A program made the position numbers and the translations under genes. Below, one piece after another: positions 1-5,568 of a stretch of DNA of 5,568 nucleotides. Each line of letters begins with the position of its first letter. Position 1 is the first letter of the stretch. Origin of the DNA: QPIN01 sp964472945 (lineage in GTDB: Bacteria; Pseudomonadota; Gammaproteobacteria; Methylococcales; Methylomonadaceae); the NCBI GenBank assembly GCA_964472945.1, contig CAYYNM010000206.1, positions 1 through 5,568 on the forward strand. The letters are read 5' to 3'. Below the pieces are notes generated by a model, which was not told the DNA's origin, ran no database searches, and saw nothing but the letters and a program-made list of their open reading frames with translations.

Positions 1-50
1 TTGCTATTCAAATGGCTCTTGCTGGTGAAAAGCTTGATGGGGGCGAGTAG
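1..50 (+). CDS. 3' end of an unidentified upstream gene (partial)
   Basis: The frame beginning at base 3 is open from the window edge and reads AIQMALAGEKLDGGE before a TAG stop at 48-50. The composition is that of a normal soluble C-terminus, mixing Ala, Leu and charged residues. The other two forward frames are less likely: one stops at 26-28 and the other gives a Leu-rich peptide. Only 15 codons are visible, so no function can be given. The next gene starts 38 bases later on the same strand with no hairpin between, so the two may be co-transcribed. Confidence 0.45.
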   Translation, partial: AIQMALAGEKLDGGE

Positions 51-88
51 TTACCTTTTATTTAGATAAAAAGTTCTCTCAGAATACT

Positions 89-1171
89 ATGAAAAACTTT
101 CTTTCTCACCCTCTTATAGTTCGTCACCCTGATAATTTAACCACAAATTGGGCACAACAACTTGTAAATCAACACGATAAAAATATTATTGTCAGGAAAG
201 TTAAAATAAGCTCTATCGACATAGGAACAACCACGCGCATTCGTATAAAAGTTGTCCACAGCAGTCCTGCAACTTTACCAAGCTACTGGTTTATCAAAAT
301 CCCATCTCTTAGCTGGCGAGCACGTGCAATTACTGCTTTACCAAGACTTCTACATACTGAGACGCGTTTTTACAATGAGTTAGCAGGCAGCACTCCCGTC
401 ACTAAACCTACCGCATTATTTGCTAGCAGCAAACTTTTTAAAGGTTCAACTTTAGTACTCAACGATATTGCCGAACAAGGAGGGATTCCAGGTCATGCAA
501 GTGATACATTAACAGCCGAACAAGCCCAACTGATTATTGAGCAACTCGCAGGCTTACATGCTCAGTTTTGGGGTAAAACTGATAATAACCCCAAATATAA
601 TTGGCTTTCTGGCCCCGTTAGACAATTGGAAGACCTTTTAGGCTCTGCTCTTGCTGTTCCGCTAATGAAACGAGGCTTAAATAAAGCGGGTGATATAGTA
701 AAACCAACATTACACCAGCCCGCTATTCAATATGCACGCCAACGTAGAAAAACAATGCACTTTTTAGCCCAAGGGACTCAAACTATTGTTCATCATGATT
801 GCCACCCAGGAAACCTTTTTTGGCAGAACAAAAAACCTGGCCTATTAGACTGGCAAATGGTTAGAACGGGAGAAGGTATTAGTGATATAGCTTATTTTCT
901 AGCCACATCTTTAGAGTGCAACACACGAAAAGCCAATGAATATCAGCTTATCAACCACTATATTAAAGAGCTCTCAAAAAAAGGTATTGCCAATTTAAAC
1001 CCTAAACAGATACACCAAAGATACCGAGCCCATCTTATTTATCCTCTTGAAGCCATGCTAGTTACACTTGCAGTAGGAGATATGATGGATTTAGCGGCTA
1101 ATAAAACACTAATTAAACGCGCCGCATCAGCTGTTGAGGATAATAATACTTTTATAGAATTAGGATTTTAA
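89..1171 (+). CDS. Phosphotransferase of the aminoglycoside-kinase / ecdysteroid-kinase-like fold
   Basis: This is a probable cytosolic ATP-dependent small-molecule kinase of 360 residues, complete for this fold; the substrate is unknown. The catalytic loop reads HHDCHPGN at 235-242, where Asp237 is the predicted catalytic base and Asn242 a metal ligand. The second metal-binding motif, LLDWQ at 252-256, supplies Asp254. In the N-lobe, Lys70 in WFIK is the likely ATP lysine and Glu91 in ETRFY its partner. LVLNDI at 122-127 fits the hinge, and AGLHAQFW at 154-161 is the helix typical of ecdysteroid-kinase-like (EcKL) and related APH families. The LDWQ plus GEGISDIAYFLATSLE pattern also suits that group better than true aminoglycoside kinases. 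I see no signal peptide or membrane segment. The ATG at 89 is preferred because the N-terminal LTTNW segment is expected in these proteins and the next in-frame Met is at residue 193. The ribosome binding site is weak. A drug-resistance role is not supported. The fold is secure and the substrate is not. Confidence 0.88.
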   Translation: MKNFLSHPLIVRHPDNLTTNWAQQLVNQHDKNIIVRKVKISSIDIGTTTRIRIKVVHSSPATLPSYWFIKIPSLSWRARAITALPRLLHTETRFYNELAGSTPVTKPTALFASSKLFKGSTLVLNDIAEQGGIPGHASDTLTAEQAQLIIEQLAGLHAQFWGKTDNNPKYNWLSGPVRQLEDLLGSALAVPLMKRGLNKAGDIVKPTLHQPAIQYARQRRKTMHFLAQGTQTIVHHDCHPGNLFWQNKKPGLLDWQMVRTGEGISDIAYFLATSLECNTRKANEYQLINHYIKELSKKGIANLNPKQIHQRYRAHLIYPLEAMLVTLAVGDMMDLAANKTLIKRAASAVEDNNTFIELGF

Positions 1172-1287
1172 AATATCGAGACCCACTATACTCCACTGCT
1201 TTCTTTAGCTTCTTGACCACAGCAACCCTCACTGCCAAGATAATGAGCAATGCATAAGTTAATTTTTTATACGTAAACAAGCTTTAG

Positions 1288-3456
1288 TTATAAAACATCC
1301 AGCTTAGCATAAGACAACATCAGCCACTTTAACCCCATTCCCTGGAAATTAATCTGCACTCGCTCCTGCGCACCTTCACCCTCCATTTGTAACACCACAC
1401 CTTCTCCAAATTTGGTATGACGAACTCTTTGTCCCATTTTATAAGTCCCCACTTGCTGCATAGGCGATGACTTTTTCTTAACGGCGGTTCCCGGCCTGGT
1501 AACATTAGCTCTAATCCTAATTTCCTGAATACATTCAGCAGGAATTTCTTTTAAAAAACGTGATGGCCTAGGATATGTTTCTTTACCATAAAGCCGCCTA
1601 GATTCTGCATGCGTAATAAATAGTTGCTCCATAGCTCTGGTTATTCCCACATAGCAAAGCCTGCGTTCTTCTTCCAGCCGACCAGCATCATCTGTTGATT
1701 GTTGCGATGGAAACAAACCCTCTTCAAGCCCAACCATAAAGACCAGCTTAAACTCTAAACCTTTGGCTGAATGTAAAGTCATTAGCTGCACACAATCTTC
1801 ATAATCATCGCCTTGTGAATCACCAGACTCTAACGCCGCATGAGCTAAAAACATATCAAGCTCATTTAAGTTTTCTTCGTTATCTTCTTCGTAGTCGAAT
1901 AAACGGGCAGCATTTGCAAGTTCCTCCAGGTTTTCTATTCTTGCTTCACCTTTCTCGCCTTTTTCTTTTTTATAAGCTTCAATAAGACCACTTTTTTCAA
2001 CAATTAATTTAACCTTATCAAATAGTTCTTTACCTTCGGCCTCATTTTCCAATCGTTTAATTAAATCTAAAAAACCTTTTAATGCATTTGTTGCTCTGGC
2101 AGTAAGCTGGTTTTGTGTAAGTAATTCTACAGCCGCTTTCCATAATGGTATTTCATTGGTTCTCGCTAAAAGCCGAATATCTTCAATTAATTTGGTACCT
2201 ATTCCTCTGGTAGGCGTGTTAATAACACGCTCAAAAGAAGCATCATCATTATGGTTTGACATAATGCGTAAATATGCCAAGGCATTTTTAATTTCCATGC
2301 GTTCAAAAAAGCGCAATCCACCGTAAACTCTATAAGGCGTGCCGGTTGTCATCAACTTTTCTTCAAATTGTCTGGATTGTGCATTTGAACGATATAAAAT
2401 AGCCACATCGCTTCTTAATCCACCATCATTCACCCATTTTCTAATTTTCTCAACCACAAAATAAGCTTCGTCCTGCTCATTAAATGCGGTGTATTCAGAG
2501 ATCAATTCACCATCACCTGCGTCAGTCCATAATTCTTTTCCCATACGCTCTTCATTTTGTGAAATTAAAGCATTGGCTGATTTAAGAATATTCCCTGTTG
2601 ATCGGTAATTTTGCTCCAGCTTAATCACTTGATGATTAGGATAATGAGATTGAAAATTATATAAATTTTCTATTTTTGCACCGCGCCAACCATAAATAGA
2701 CTGGTCATCATCACCCACTACAAACAGATTATCTTTACCCTCCGTTAATAACCGTAACCAGGCATATTGAATAGTATTAGTATCTTGAAACTCATCCACA
2801 TGAACTTGTTTAAACCTGTCTTGGTAAAACTCTAAAACATCTTCATTATCACGCAATAATTCATGTGCTCTAAGTAGCAACTCAGCAAAATCCACCAACC
2901 CTGAACGATCACAGATTTCTTCGTAAGCTTTGTAAATCTGTAATTGTGTACGTAGAAAAATATCGTTAGGTTCAGACATATGCCTGGCACGAATACCTTC
3001 ATCCTTTTGCGCATTAATAAACCACATCATTTGCTTGGGTGGCCATTTTTTATCGTCTATATTTAAACTTCTGACCAGGCGTTTAATGATTCTGAGTTGA
3101 TCATCAGAGTCAATAACTTGAAAAGTTTCTGGTAATTTTGCCTGCTTGGCATGTCGCCTTAATAATCGATGAGCAATACCATGAAAGGTTCCTATCCACA
3201 TAGAATGAGCAGATACATTTAACAAATCTTCAATACGCCCCCGCATTTCTTTTGCCGCTTTATTAGTAAAGGTAACGGCTAAAATATTATGAATAGACAA
3301 GCCTTCTACTTGTACCTGCCAGCCTATTCTATGCACTAAAACACGCGTTTTTCCACTGCCTGCCCCCGCTAAAATTAGCATGGATTGACTTGGTGCTGAC
3401 ACGGCTAATTGCTGTGCCTCATTTAATGAATCAATTAAAGAGTTTTGTTTTTCCAT
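1288..3456 (-). CDS. uvrD: DNA helicase II (UvrD), superfamily 1A 3'-5' helicase
   Basis: UvrD unwinds DNA 3' to 5' using ATP. It releases the incised oligonucleotide in nucleotide excision repair, unwinds in MutHLS mismatch repair, and displaces RecA filaments and stalled RNA polymerase. All SF1A motifs are present: Walker A AGAGSGKT (30-37, Lys36), motif Ia AVTFTNKAAKEM (60-71), Walker B VDEFQDT (220-226), motif III GDDDQSIYGWRGA (248-260), motif IV LEQNYRST (280-287), motif V with LHSAKGLEF (561-569) and motif VI EEERRLCYVGITRA (595-608). A linker at about 640-670 leads to a C-terminal Tudor-like domain (about 671-722, GQRVRHTKFGEGVV), which binds RNA polymerase in known UvrD proteins. That domain, the length and the N-terminus (SLIDSLNEAQQLAV, like E. 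coli LLDSLNDKQREAV) favour UvrD over Rep or PcrA. The start has only a weak AAGTGA ahead of it. The gene diverges from the DUF2892 gene and converges on the kinase. I see no disruption. Confidence 0.98.
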   Translation of the reverse strand: MEKQNSLIDSLNEAQQLAVSAPSQSMLILAGAGSGKTRVLVHRIGWQVQVEGLSIHNILAVTFTNKAAKEMRGRIEDLLNVSAHSMWIGTFHGIAHRLLRRHAKQAKLPETFQVIDSDDQLRIIKRLVRSLNIDDKKWPPKQMMWFINAQKDEGIRARHMSEPNDIFLRTQLQIYKAYEEICDRSGLVDFAELLLRAHELLRDNEDVLEFYQDRFKQVHVDEFQDTNTIQYAWLRLLTEGKDNLFVVGDDDQSIYGWRGAKIENLYNFQSHYPNHQVIKLEQNYRSTGNILKSANALISQNEERMGKELWTDAGDGELISEYTAFNEQDEAYFVVEKIRKWVNDGGLRSDVAILYRSNAQSRQFEEKLMTTGTPYRVYGGLRFFERMEIKNALAYLRIMSNHNDDASFERVINTPTRGIGTKLIEDIRLLARTNEIPLWKAAVELLTQNQLTARATNALKGFLDLIKRLENEAEGKELFDKVKLIVEKSGLIEAYKKEKGEKGEARIENLEELANAARLFDYEEDNEENLNELDMFLAHAALESGDSQGDDYEDCVQLMTLHSAKGLEFKLVFMVGLEEGLFPSQQSTDDAGRLEEERRLCYVGITRAMEQLFITHAESRRLYGKETYPRPSRFLKEIPAECIQEIRIRANVTRPGTAVKKKSSPMQQVGTYKMGQRVRHTKFGEGVVLQMEGEGAQERVQINFQGMGLKWLMLSYAKLDVL

Positions 3457-3466
3457 CGTTTATCAC

Positions 3467-3494
3467 TTGCACATTTTTACAAGCTGTGTATATT
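3467..3494 (+). promoter_or_regulatory. Candidate sigma-70 promoter for the DUF2892 gene
   Basis: TATATT at 3489-3494 matches five of six bases of the -10 consensus. TTGCAC at 3467-3472 is a poor -35 (TTG conserved) at 16 bases spacing. Transcription would start near 3501 and leave a leader of about 55 bases before the ATG at 3557. A second -10-like TAAAAT at 3538-3543 has no -35 partner and would leave a very short leader. The opposite strand of this region must also carry the uvrD promoter, for which TATACA behind a TTGGGG about 18 bases upstream is a weak candidate. All of this is consensus matching by eye. Confidence 0.35.
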
Positions 3495-3499
3495 GGCTG
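3484..3499. promoter_or_regulatory. Degenerate LexA (SOS) box-like sequence upstream of uvrD
   Basis: On the plus strand the site reads CTGT, eight bases (GTATATTG), then GCTG. The LexA consensus is CTGT-N8-ACAG, so one half-site is perfect and the other keeps two of four bases. Read toward uvrD it is CAGCCAATATACACAG, which shares the TATAC core and the CAG end with the E. coli uvrD operator as I recall it. It lies 27 bases upstream of the uvrD ATG and covers the candidate -10 of the divergent gene, a suitable operator position. uvrD is LexA-regulated in E. coli; regulation here is inferred. Confidence 0.3.
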
Positions 3500-3543
3500 A
3501 GTTAAAGAGTCCCCAATAAGGGCATCATCAAAAAGAATAAAAT

Positions 3544-3550
3544 AGAGGTG
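3544..3550 (+). promoter_or_regulatory. Strong Shine-Dalgarno site that fixes the DUF2892 start
   Basis: AGAGGTG ends six bases before the ATG at 3557 and is close to the ideal AGGAGGTG complement of 16S rRNA. The in-frame GTG at 3548-3550 that could extend the protein by three residues is itself part of this site and has no good site of its own. The ATG is therefore the likely start. Confidence 0.8.
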
Positions 3551-3556
3551 GATACA

Positions 3557-3775
3557 ATGAGTTTTGATTATAAACGTTTAATAGACCGTAAAATTAATGT
3601 CGGAGAAAAAGATAAGAAAATGCGCCTGATTTCTGGCTCAATCTTATTATTAATTTCAATTTTCACAGCAAAAATTATTCTTCTGCTTGCTGGATTAGTC
3701 TTAATTGCTACGGGTTACACCCAGGTTTGCCCTGCATATTCAGCGATGGACAAAAACACTTTAGAAAAATCATAA
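3557..3775 (+). CDS. Small inner-membrane protein of the DUF2892 (YgaP-like) family
   Basis: This 72-residue protein has the layout of DUF2892: a short charged N-terminal stretch with the family's Asn-Val-Gly (INVGEKDKKMR, about 13-23), then two hydrophobic segments (about 24-37 and 39-56). It ends with the CP.Y signature, CPAYSAMDKNT at 58-68 (Cys58, Pro59, Tyr61, Asn67, Thr68). The family also occurs fused to rhodanese domains, as in E. coli YgaP, but this copy is free-standing and has no rhodanese next to it. The two segments probably form a helical hairpin in the inner membrane, with Cys58 near the second boundary. The biochemical role is unknown; a link to sulfur or thiol chemistry is only suggested by the fused relatives. 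The gene is apparently monocistronic, with its own terminator starting six bases after the stop, and it is transcribed away from uvrD. Confidence 0.88.
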   Translation: MSFDYKRLIDRKINVGEKDKKMRLISGSILLLISIFTAKIILLLAGLVLIATGYTQVCPAYSAMDKNTLEKS

Positions 3776-3781
3776 TTTATT

Positions 3782-3815
3782 AAGGAGCTACATTTAATAT
3801 AATTTAGCTCCTTTT
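3782..3815 (+). terminator. Rho-independent terminator of the DUF2892 gene
   Basis: AAGGAGCTA (3782-3790) pairs perfectly over 9 bp with TAGCTCCTT (3805-3813). The loop is 14 bases and A/T-rich, and the right arm runs into TTTT before CTC. It begins six bases after the TAA of the DUF2892 gene. The stem is short but has no mismatches. The left flank read on the minus strand is also T/A-rich, so weak two-way action is possible, though no minus-strand gene needs it. Confidence 0.82.
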
Positions 3816-3866
3816 CTCAAAGCCTAAAGTCATATAGCTTGTATACAAACCCAGTAGTTTATTATG

Positions 3867-3897
3867 ACTGGCTACACTCATCTAGTCTATAGCCAGT
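3867..3897. repeat. Small perfect inverted repeat (8-bp hairpin)
   Basis: ACTGGCTA at 3867-3874 is repeated inverted as TAGCCAGT at 3890-3897 around a 15-base loop, with a possible G-T pair outside. Neither strand has a T-run directly after it, so it is not a typical terminator. It could be an operator, an RNA structure or a degraded repeat. Its role is unknown. Confidence 0.4.
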
Positions 3898-3958
3898 TTG
3901 CTAAGTAGTCGTTCAAAATTATTTTAACAAAAAGTAATATAAAGAAATATTCAAAATA

Positions 3959-4029
3959 ACCATAGAGAATACCGAGATCACGGAGGCTTAGCACTCAACA
4001 AACTCTGTGTTCTCAGCGTTCTCTATGGT
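3959..4029. repeat. 71-base imperfect palindrome, probable REP/MITE-type dispersed repeat
   Basis: The outer 11 bases, ACCATAGAGAA (3959-3969) and TTCTCTATGGT (4019-4029), are exact inverted copies. Pairing continues inward through CGAGA/TCTC and CACGGAG/CTCTGTG to about 3985/4003. That gives arms of about 27 bases with four mismatches and two G-T pairs, around a 17-base loop. Each arm also has a loose internal period of nine to ten bases built on a purine-rich GAGA/GGAG unit. If the ends are taken as CCATAG/CTATGG, a TAA lies directly outside on both sides (3957-3959 and 4029-4031), which could be a short target duplication or simply part of the symmetry. There is no coding capacity. The inner sequence resembles the CAGAGA-rich palindromes scattered through many proteobacterial genomes; that is recollection, not a search. 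Confidence 0.65.
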
Positions 4030-4061
4030 AAAAAATATTAGATCTTTTATGTCCTATTACA

Positions 4062-4067
4062 TGTAAT
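4062..4067 (+). promoter_or_regulatory. Possible -10 element for the DUF3422 gene
   Basis: TGTAAT matches five of six bases of the TATAAT consensus. No acceptable -35 lies 16 to 18 bases upstream. If used, transcription would begin near 4074 and leave only about 13 C-rich bases before the GTG start, almost leaderless. That would fit the absence of a Shine-Dalgarno site, but the evidence is one hexamer. Confidence 0.2.
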
Positions 4068-4110
4068 TCCCAATCCCCCCCAAACTAGTGACAATATTAT
4101 TCCCAATCCC
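4066..4110 (+). repeat. 12-base direct repeat spanning the DUF3422 start codon
   Basis: ATTCCCAATCCC occurs at 4066-4077 and again at 4099-4110, offset by 33 bases, exactly 11 codons. Both copies read Phe-Pro-Ile-Pro in the DUF3422 frame, but the first lies ahead of the GTG start and just after an in-frame TAA (4064-4066). A run of seven C (4075-4081) extends the first copy. A small tandem duplication is the simplest explanation. Confidence 0.6.
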
Positions 4111-5389
4111 AGAGAACCATAACGAACGTTTCAATTTACACAATGAGGTTCATGCCCGTGCTCCTATTACTTTAAAACTCCCTGTTACCAGTTCATTTAT
4201 AGCTTTATCACTTACCAGTGAAGAAAGAAAACTTGAGAGAATTCATCTTAAAAAATTATGCGATAGATATAATATCTCTGGCCCCAAAGAAGGTTCGGCC
4301 CATTTTCGTGCCACCTTAGACTCTTTCAAAATGAGCTGGGAACAACATGCTGAATTTAGCACCTATTCCTTTTATGATCTAAATAATACCGACGAACCTT
4401 TTTCAAAGGTCGCTTTAGCACAAGTTCCTATTGATTGGCTAAACCAATTACCTGGAAAAACAATGGTTGCAGCCCACGCATCTATCATAAATGCCGATAT
4501 GCCATCAGTATCAAATATCAAGTCTATCGCTAAATTTTTTTCGGGTAATTCTGTCGTTGGTTCTGAAGTATCGGGCGGTGCTGCTCGTGCTTTTACCGAC
4601 TTTAAAATACATGCCGATGGCTTTAGTCGTTTTCTAATCCTGGATTCGCAATTAAAACCAGGGCAAGCAGGCCGATTATTACAGCGTTTATTTGAAATTG
4701 AAGTTTATAGAGTGATGGCATTACTGGCTTTTCCAATAGCCAAGCAACTAGCACCCGAACTCAATAATGTTAACCAGCAGTTACTTACTATTACTTCTGC
4801 GATGGCACATTCAAAAGGCAATGATAATGACTTGTTAGATGAATTAACTACCTTAGCAGCCCAAACTGAAAACAATATATCAACCCATCAATACCGTTTT
4901 GATGCGGCAAGCGCATACTACAAATTGGTTGAACAACGTATTGAAGATTTACGCGAAACGCGTATTCAAGGCTTACAAACTATTGGTGAGTTTATGAATA
5001 AACGTTTAGCACCCGCTATTAATACATGTACATCAACCTCTAACCGTTTTAATTCATTATCAAAACGTATCAATAATGCAGGTCAACTACTCCGTACCCG
5101 TGTTGATATGATTATTGAGCGCCAAAACCAGGCCCTGCTGACCTCCATGGATTTACGCGCAAAAATGCAATTACGTTTGCAAGAAACAGTAGAAGGCCTC
5201 TCTATTGTTGCTATTACCAGTTACATTGTCAGCCTTATTGGAACAGTGACTGAAGCCGCTAACACTTCAGAGCAGATTGACTTAAACCCTACGCTCATAA
5301 CAGGACTATCTATCCCTGTTGTATTATTTATCGTTGCTCTAGCCGTCAGACGTATCCACAACAAGATTCATACTTTGAATGATGATTAG
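4088..5389 (+). CDS. DUF3422 family protein, predicted membrane-anchored
   Basis: The protein has 433 residues, a normal length for DUF3422, whose function is unknown. Recognisable family blocks in order are LHNEVHAR (17-24), AHFRATL (71-77), WEQHAEFSTYSFY (84-96), PIDWLNQLPG (114-123), VGSEVSGGAA (157-166), TDFKIHADGFSRFL (170-183) and QAGRLLQRLFEIEVYR (193-208). A mostly helical middle part (about 220-350, with RIEDLRETRIQGLQTIGEFM) follows, then LRLQETVEGLSIVAI. Two hydrophobic segments at about 370-389 and 403-420 lie at the C-terminus, ending in a basic RRIHNK tail. The likely topology is a large cytoplasmic domain held to the inner membrane by a C-terminal hairpin. GTG at 4088 is chosen because HNEVHAR must be included, an in-frame TAA lies at 4064-4066, and the next in-frame ATG is at residue 82. 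No Shine-Dalgarno sequence precedes it. The gene stands alone, so context gives no role. Confidence 0.9.
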   Translation: MTILFPIPENHNERFNLHNEVHARAPITLKLPVTSSFIALSLTSEERKLERIHLKKLCDRYNISGPKEGSAHFRATLDSFKMSWEQHAEFSTYSFYDLNNTDEPFSKVALAQVPIDWLNQLPGKTMVAAHASIINADMPSVSNIKSIAKFFSGNSVVGSEVSGGAARAFTDFKIHADGFSRFLILDSQLKPGQAGRLLQRLFEIEVYRVMALLAFPIAKQLAPELNNVNQQLLTITSAMAHSKGNDNDLLDELTTLAAQTENNISTHQYRFDAASAYYKLVEQRIEDLRETRIQGLQTIGEFMNKRLAPAINTCTSTSNRFNSLSKRINNAGQLLRTRVDMIIERQNQALLTSMDLRAKMQLRLQETVEGLSIVAITSYIVSLIGTVTEAANTSEQIDLNPTLITGLSIPVVLFIVALAVRRIHNKIHTLNDD

Positions 5390-5550
5390 GAACCAAAATT
5401 CCAACAACAAGCCACTCTAAGAATCATATTTTTGGCTATATCACCGTTAAGTTGTGAGCTTACGGCAGTATAGCCCATGACCTTGCTGACTCTCAACCTA
5501 TTGGCATTCTTATACCATAGTGTATTACTTGATATTCCAGTTTTTAATGG
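5386..5550 (-). other. Open minus-strand frame of 54 codons, possible remnant or repeat
   Basis: After the DUF3422 stop I see no gene start, RNA gene or strong terminator on the plus strand up to the window end. On the minus strand one frame is open from 5550 to a TAA at 5386-5388. It includes SSNTLWYKNANRLRVSKV and, from an ATG at 5476-5478, GYTAVSSQLNGDIAKN then MILRVACCWNFGS. The composition is protein-like, but there is no start codon near its 5' end, no ribosome binding site before the internal ATG, and a stop just upstream. It may be a decayed gene fragment, part of a dispersed repeat, or chance. It overlaps the last bases of the DUF3422 gene. Confidence 0.2.
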
Positions 5551-5568
5551 TTACTTTTGTGAAGTGTT

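Larger units (their letters stand above)
3776..4087. other. Intergenic region of 312 bases with structured repeats and no gene
   Basis: This gap between the DUF2892 and DUF3422 genes has no credible coding frame on either strand. In order it holds the DUF2892 terminator, a 10-base palindrome TTGTATACAA (3839-3848), an 8-bp hairpin (3867-3897), an A/T-rich spacer (about 3911-3958), a 71-base imperfect palindrome (3959-4029), a five-codon mini-ORF (4049-4066, MSYYM then TAA), and a C-rich direct repeat leading into the DUF3422 start. The promoter of the DUF3422 gene must lie in here unless the gene is read from further upstream, which the terminator argues against. Confidence 0.8.

Noticed and set aside
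34..62. A promoter for the kinase gene from TTGATG and TTTATT at 17 bases spacing
   Set aside because: Each hexamer matches only four of six consensus bases, the -35 lies inside the upstream coding end, and read-through from that gene is an equally good explanation.
89..1171. An aminoglycoside-resistance gene
   Set aside because: Only the general kinase fold is shared. The LDWQ motif and family helices point to the EcKL-like branch, and there is no resistance or mobile context.
1172..1287. A shared terminator between the convergent kinase and uvrD genes
   Set aside because: I looked for a stem followed by a T-run on both strands. Only short or mismatched stems around GCTTTCTTTAGC and AAGCTT are present, none with the right tail.
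2832..3014. A 60-codon minus-strand open frame in a second reading frame within uvrD
   Set aside because: It lies wholly inside uvrD in another frame, has no ribosome binding site of note and an unremarkable translation; uvrD is certain there.
3548..3556. A GTG start for the DUF2892 protein adding Met-Asp-Thr
   Set aside because: This GTG is part of the AGAGGTG Shine-Dalgarno site that serves the ATG at 3557, so it cannot sensibly be the start.
3839..3848. TTGTATACAA, a perfect 10-base palindrome, as a regulator operator
   Set aside because: A 10-base palindrome is expected by chance about once in a kilobase, symmetry does not extend outward, and it sits too far from the DUF3422 start to argue for a role.
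3911..3928. GTTCAAAATTATTTTAAC as an inverted repeat
   Set aside because: The outer pairs match but the centre does not, and A/T-rich sequence produces such near-palindromes freely.

Overview
The window is AT-rich and carries no virulence, resistance, phage or CRISPR content. It reads as an ordinary chromosomal stretch of a gammaproteobacterium. The main evidence for that placement is the UvrD helicase: at 722 residues it is almost the length of the 720-residue Escherichia coli protein, it resembles it from end to end, and it keeps the C-terminal Tudor-like domain. A DUF2892 membrane protein and a DUF3422 protein, both common in proteobacteria, fit with this. The species cannot be named from the sequence.

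Layout from left to right. The last 15 codons of an unidentified gene end at 50. After a 38-base gap comes a complete 360-residue phosphotransferase of the APH/ecdysteroid-kinase-like fold (89-1171, +). It converges on uvrD (1288-3456, -) across 116 bases in which I see no convincing terminator. uvrD diverges from a 72-residue DUF2892 inner-membrane protein (3557-3775, +). The 100 bases between them hold both sets of start signals and a degenerate LexA-box-like sequence. A clear intrinsic terminator follows the DUF2892 gene. The rest of the 312-base gap before the next gene holds a small hairpin, a 71-base imperfect palindrome that looks like a dispersed REP/MITE-type repeat, and a 12-base direct repeat. 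The DUF3422 gene (4088-5389, +) starts at a GTG with no Shine-Dalgarno sequence, behind a C-rich stretch. The final 179 bases hold no gene I can support, although one minus-strand frame stays open for 54 codons and could be a remnant.

The genes do not form an obvious pathway. uvrD is DNA-repair housekeeping, the kinase probably phosphorylates an unknown small molecule, and the DUF2892 and DUF3422 proteins are membrane-associated with unknown roles. I found no evidence for a new multi-gene system. The most interesting points are non-coding: the palindromic element, the uvrD/DUF2892 control region, and the odd 5' end of the DUF3422 gene.
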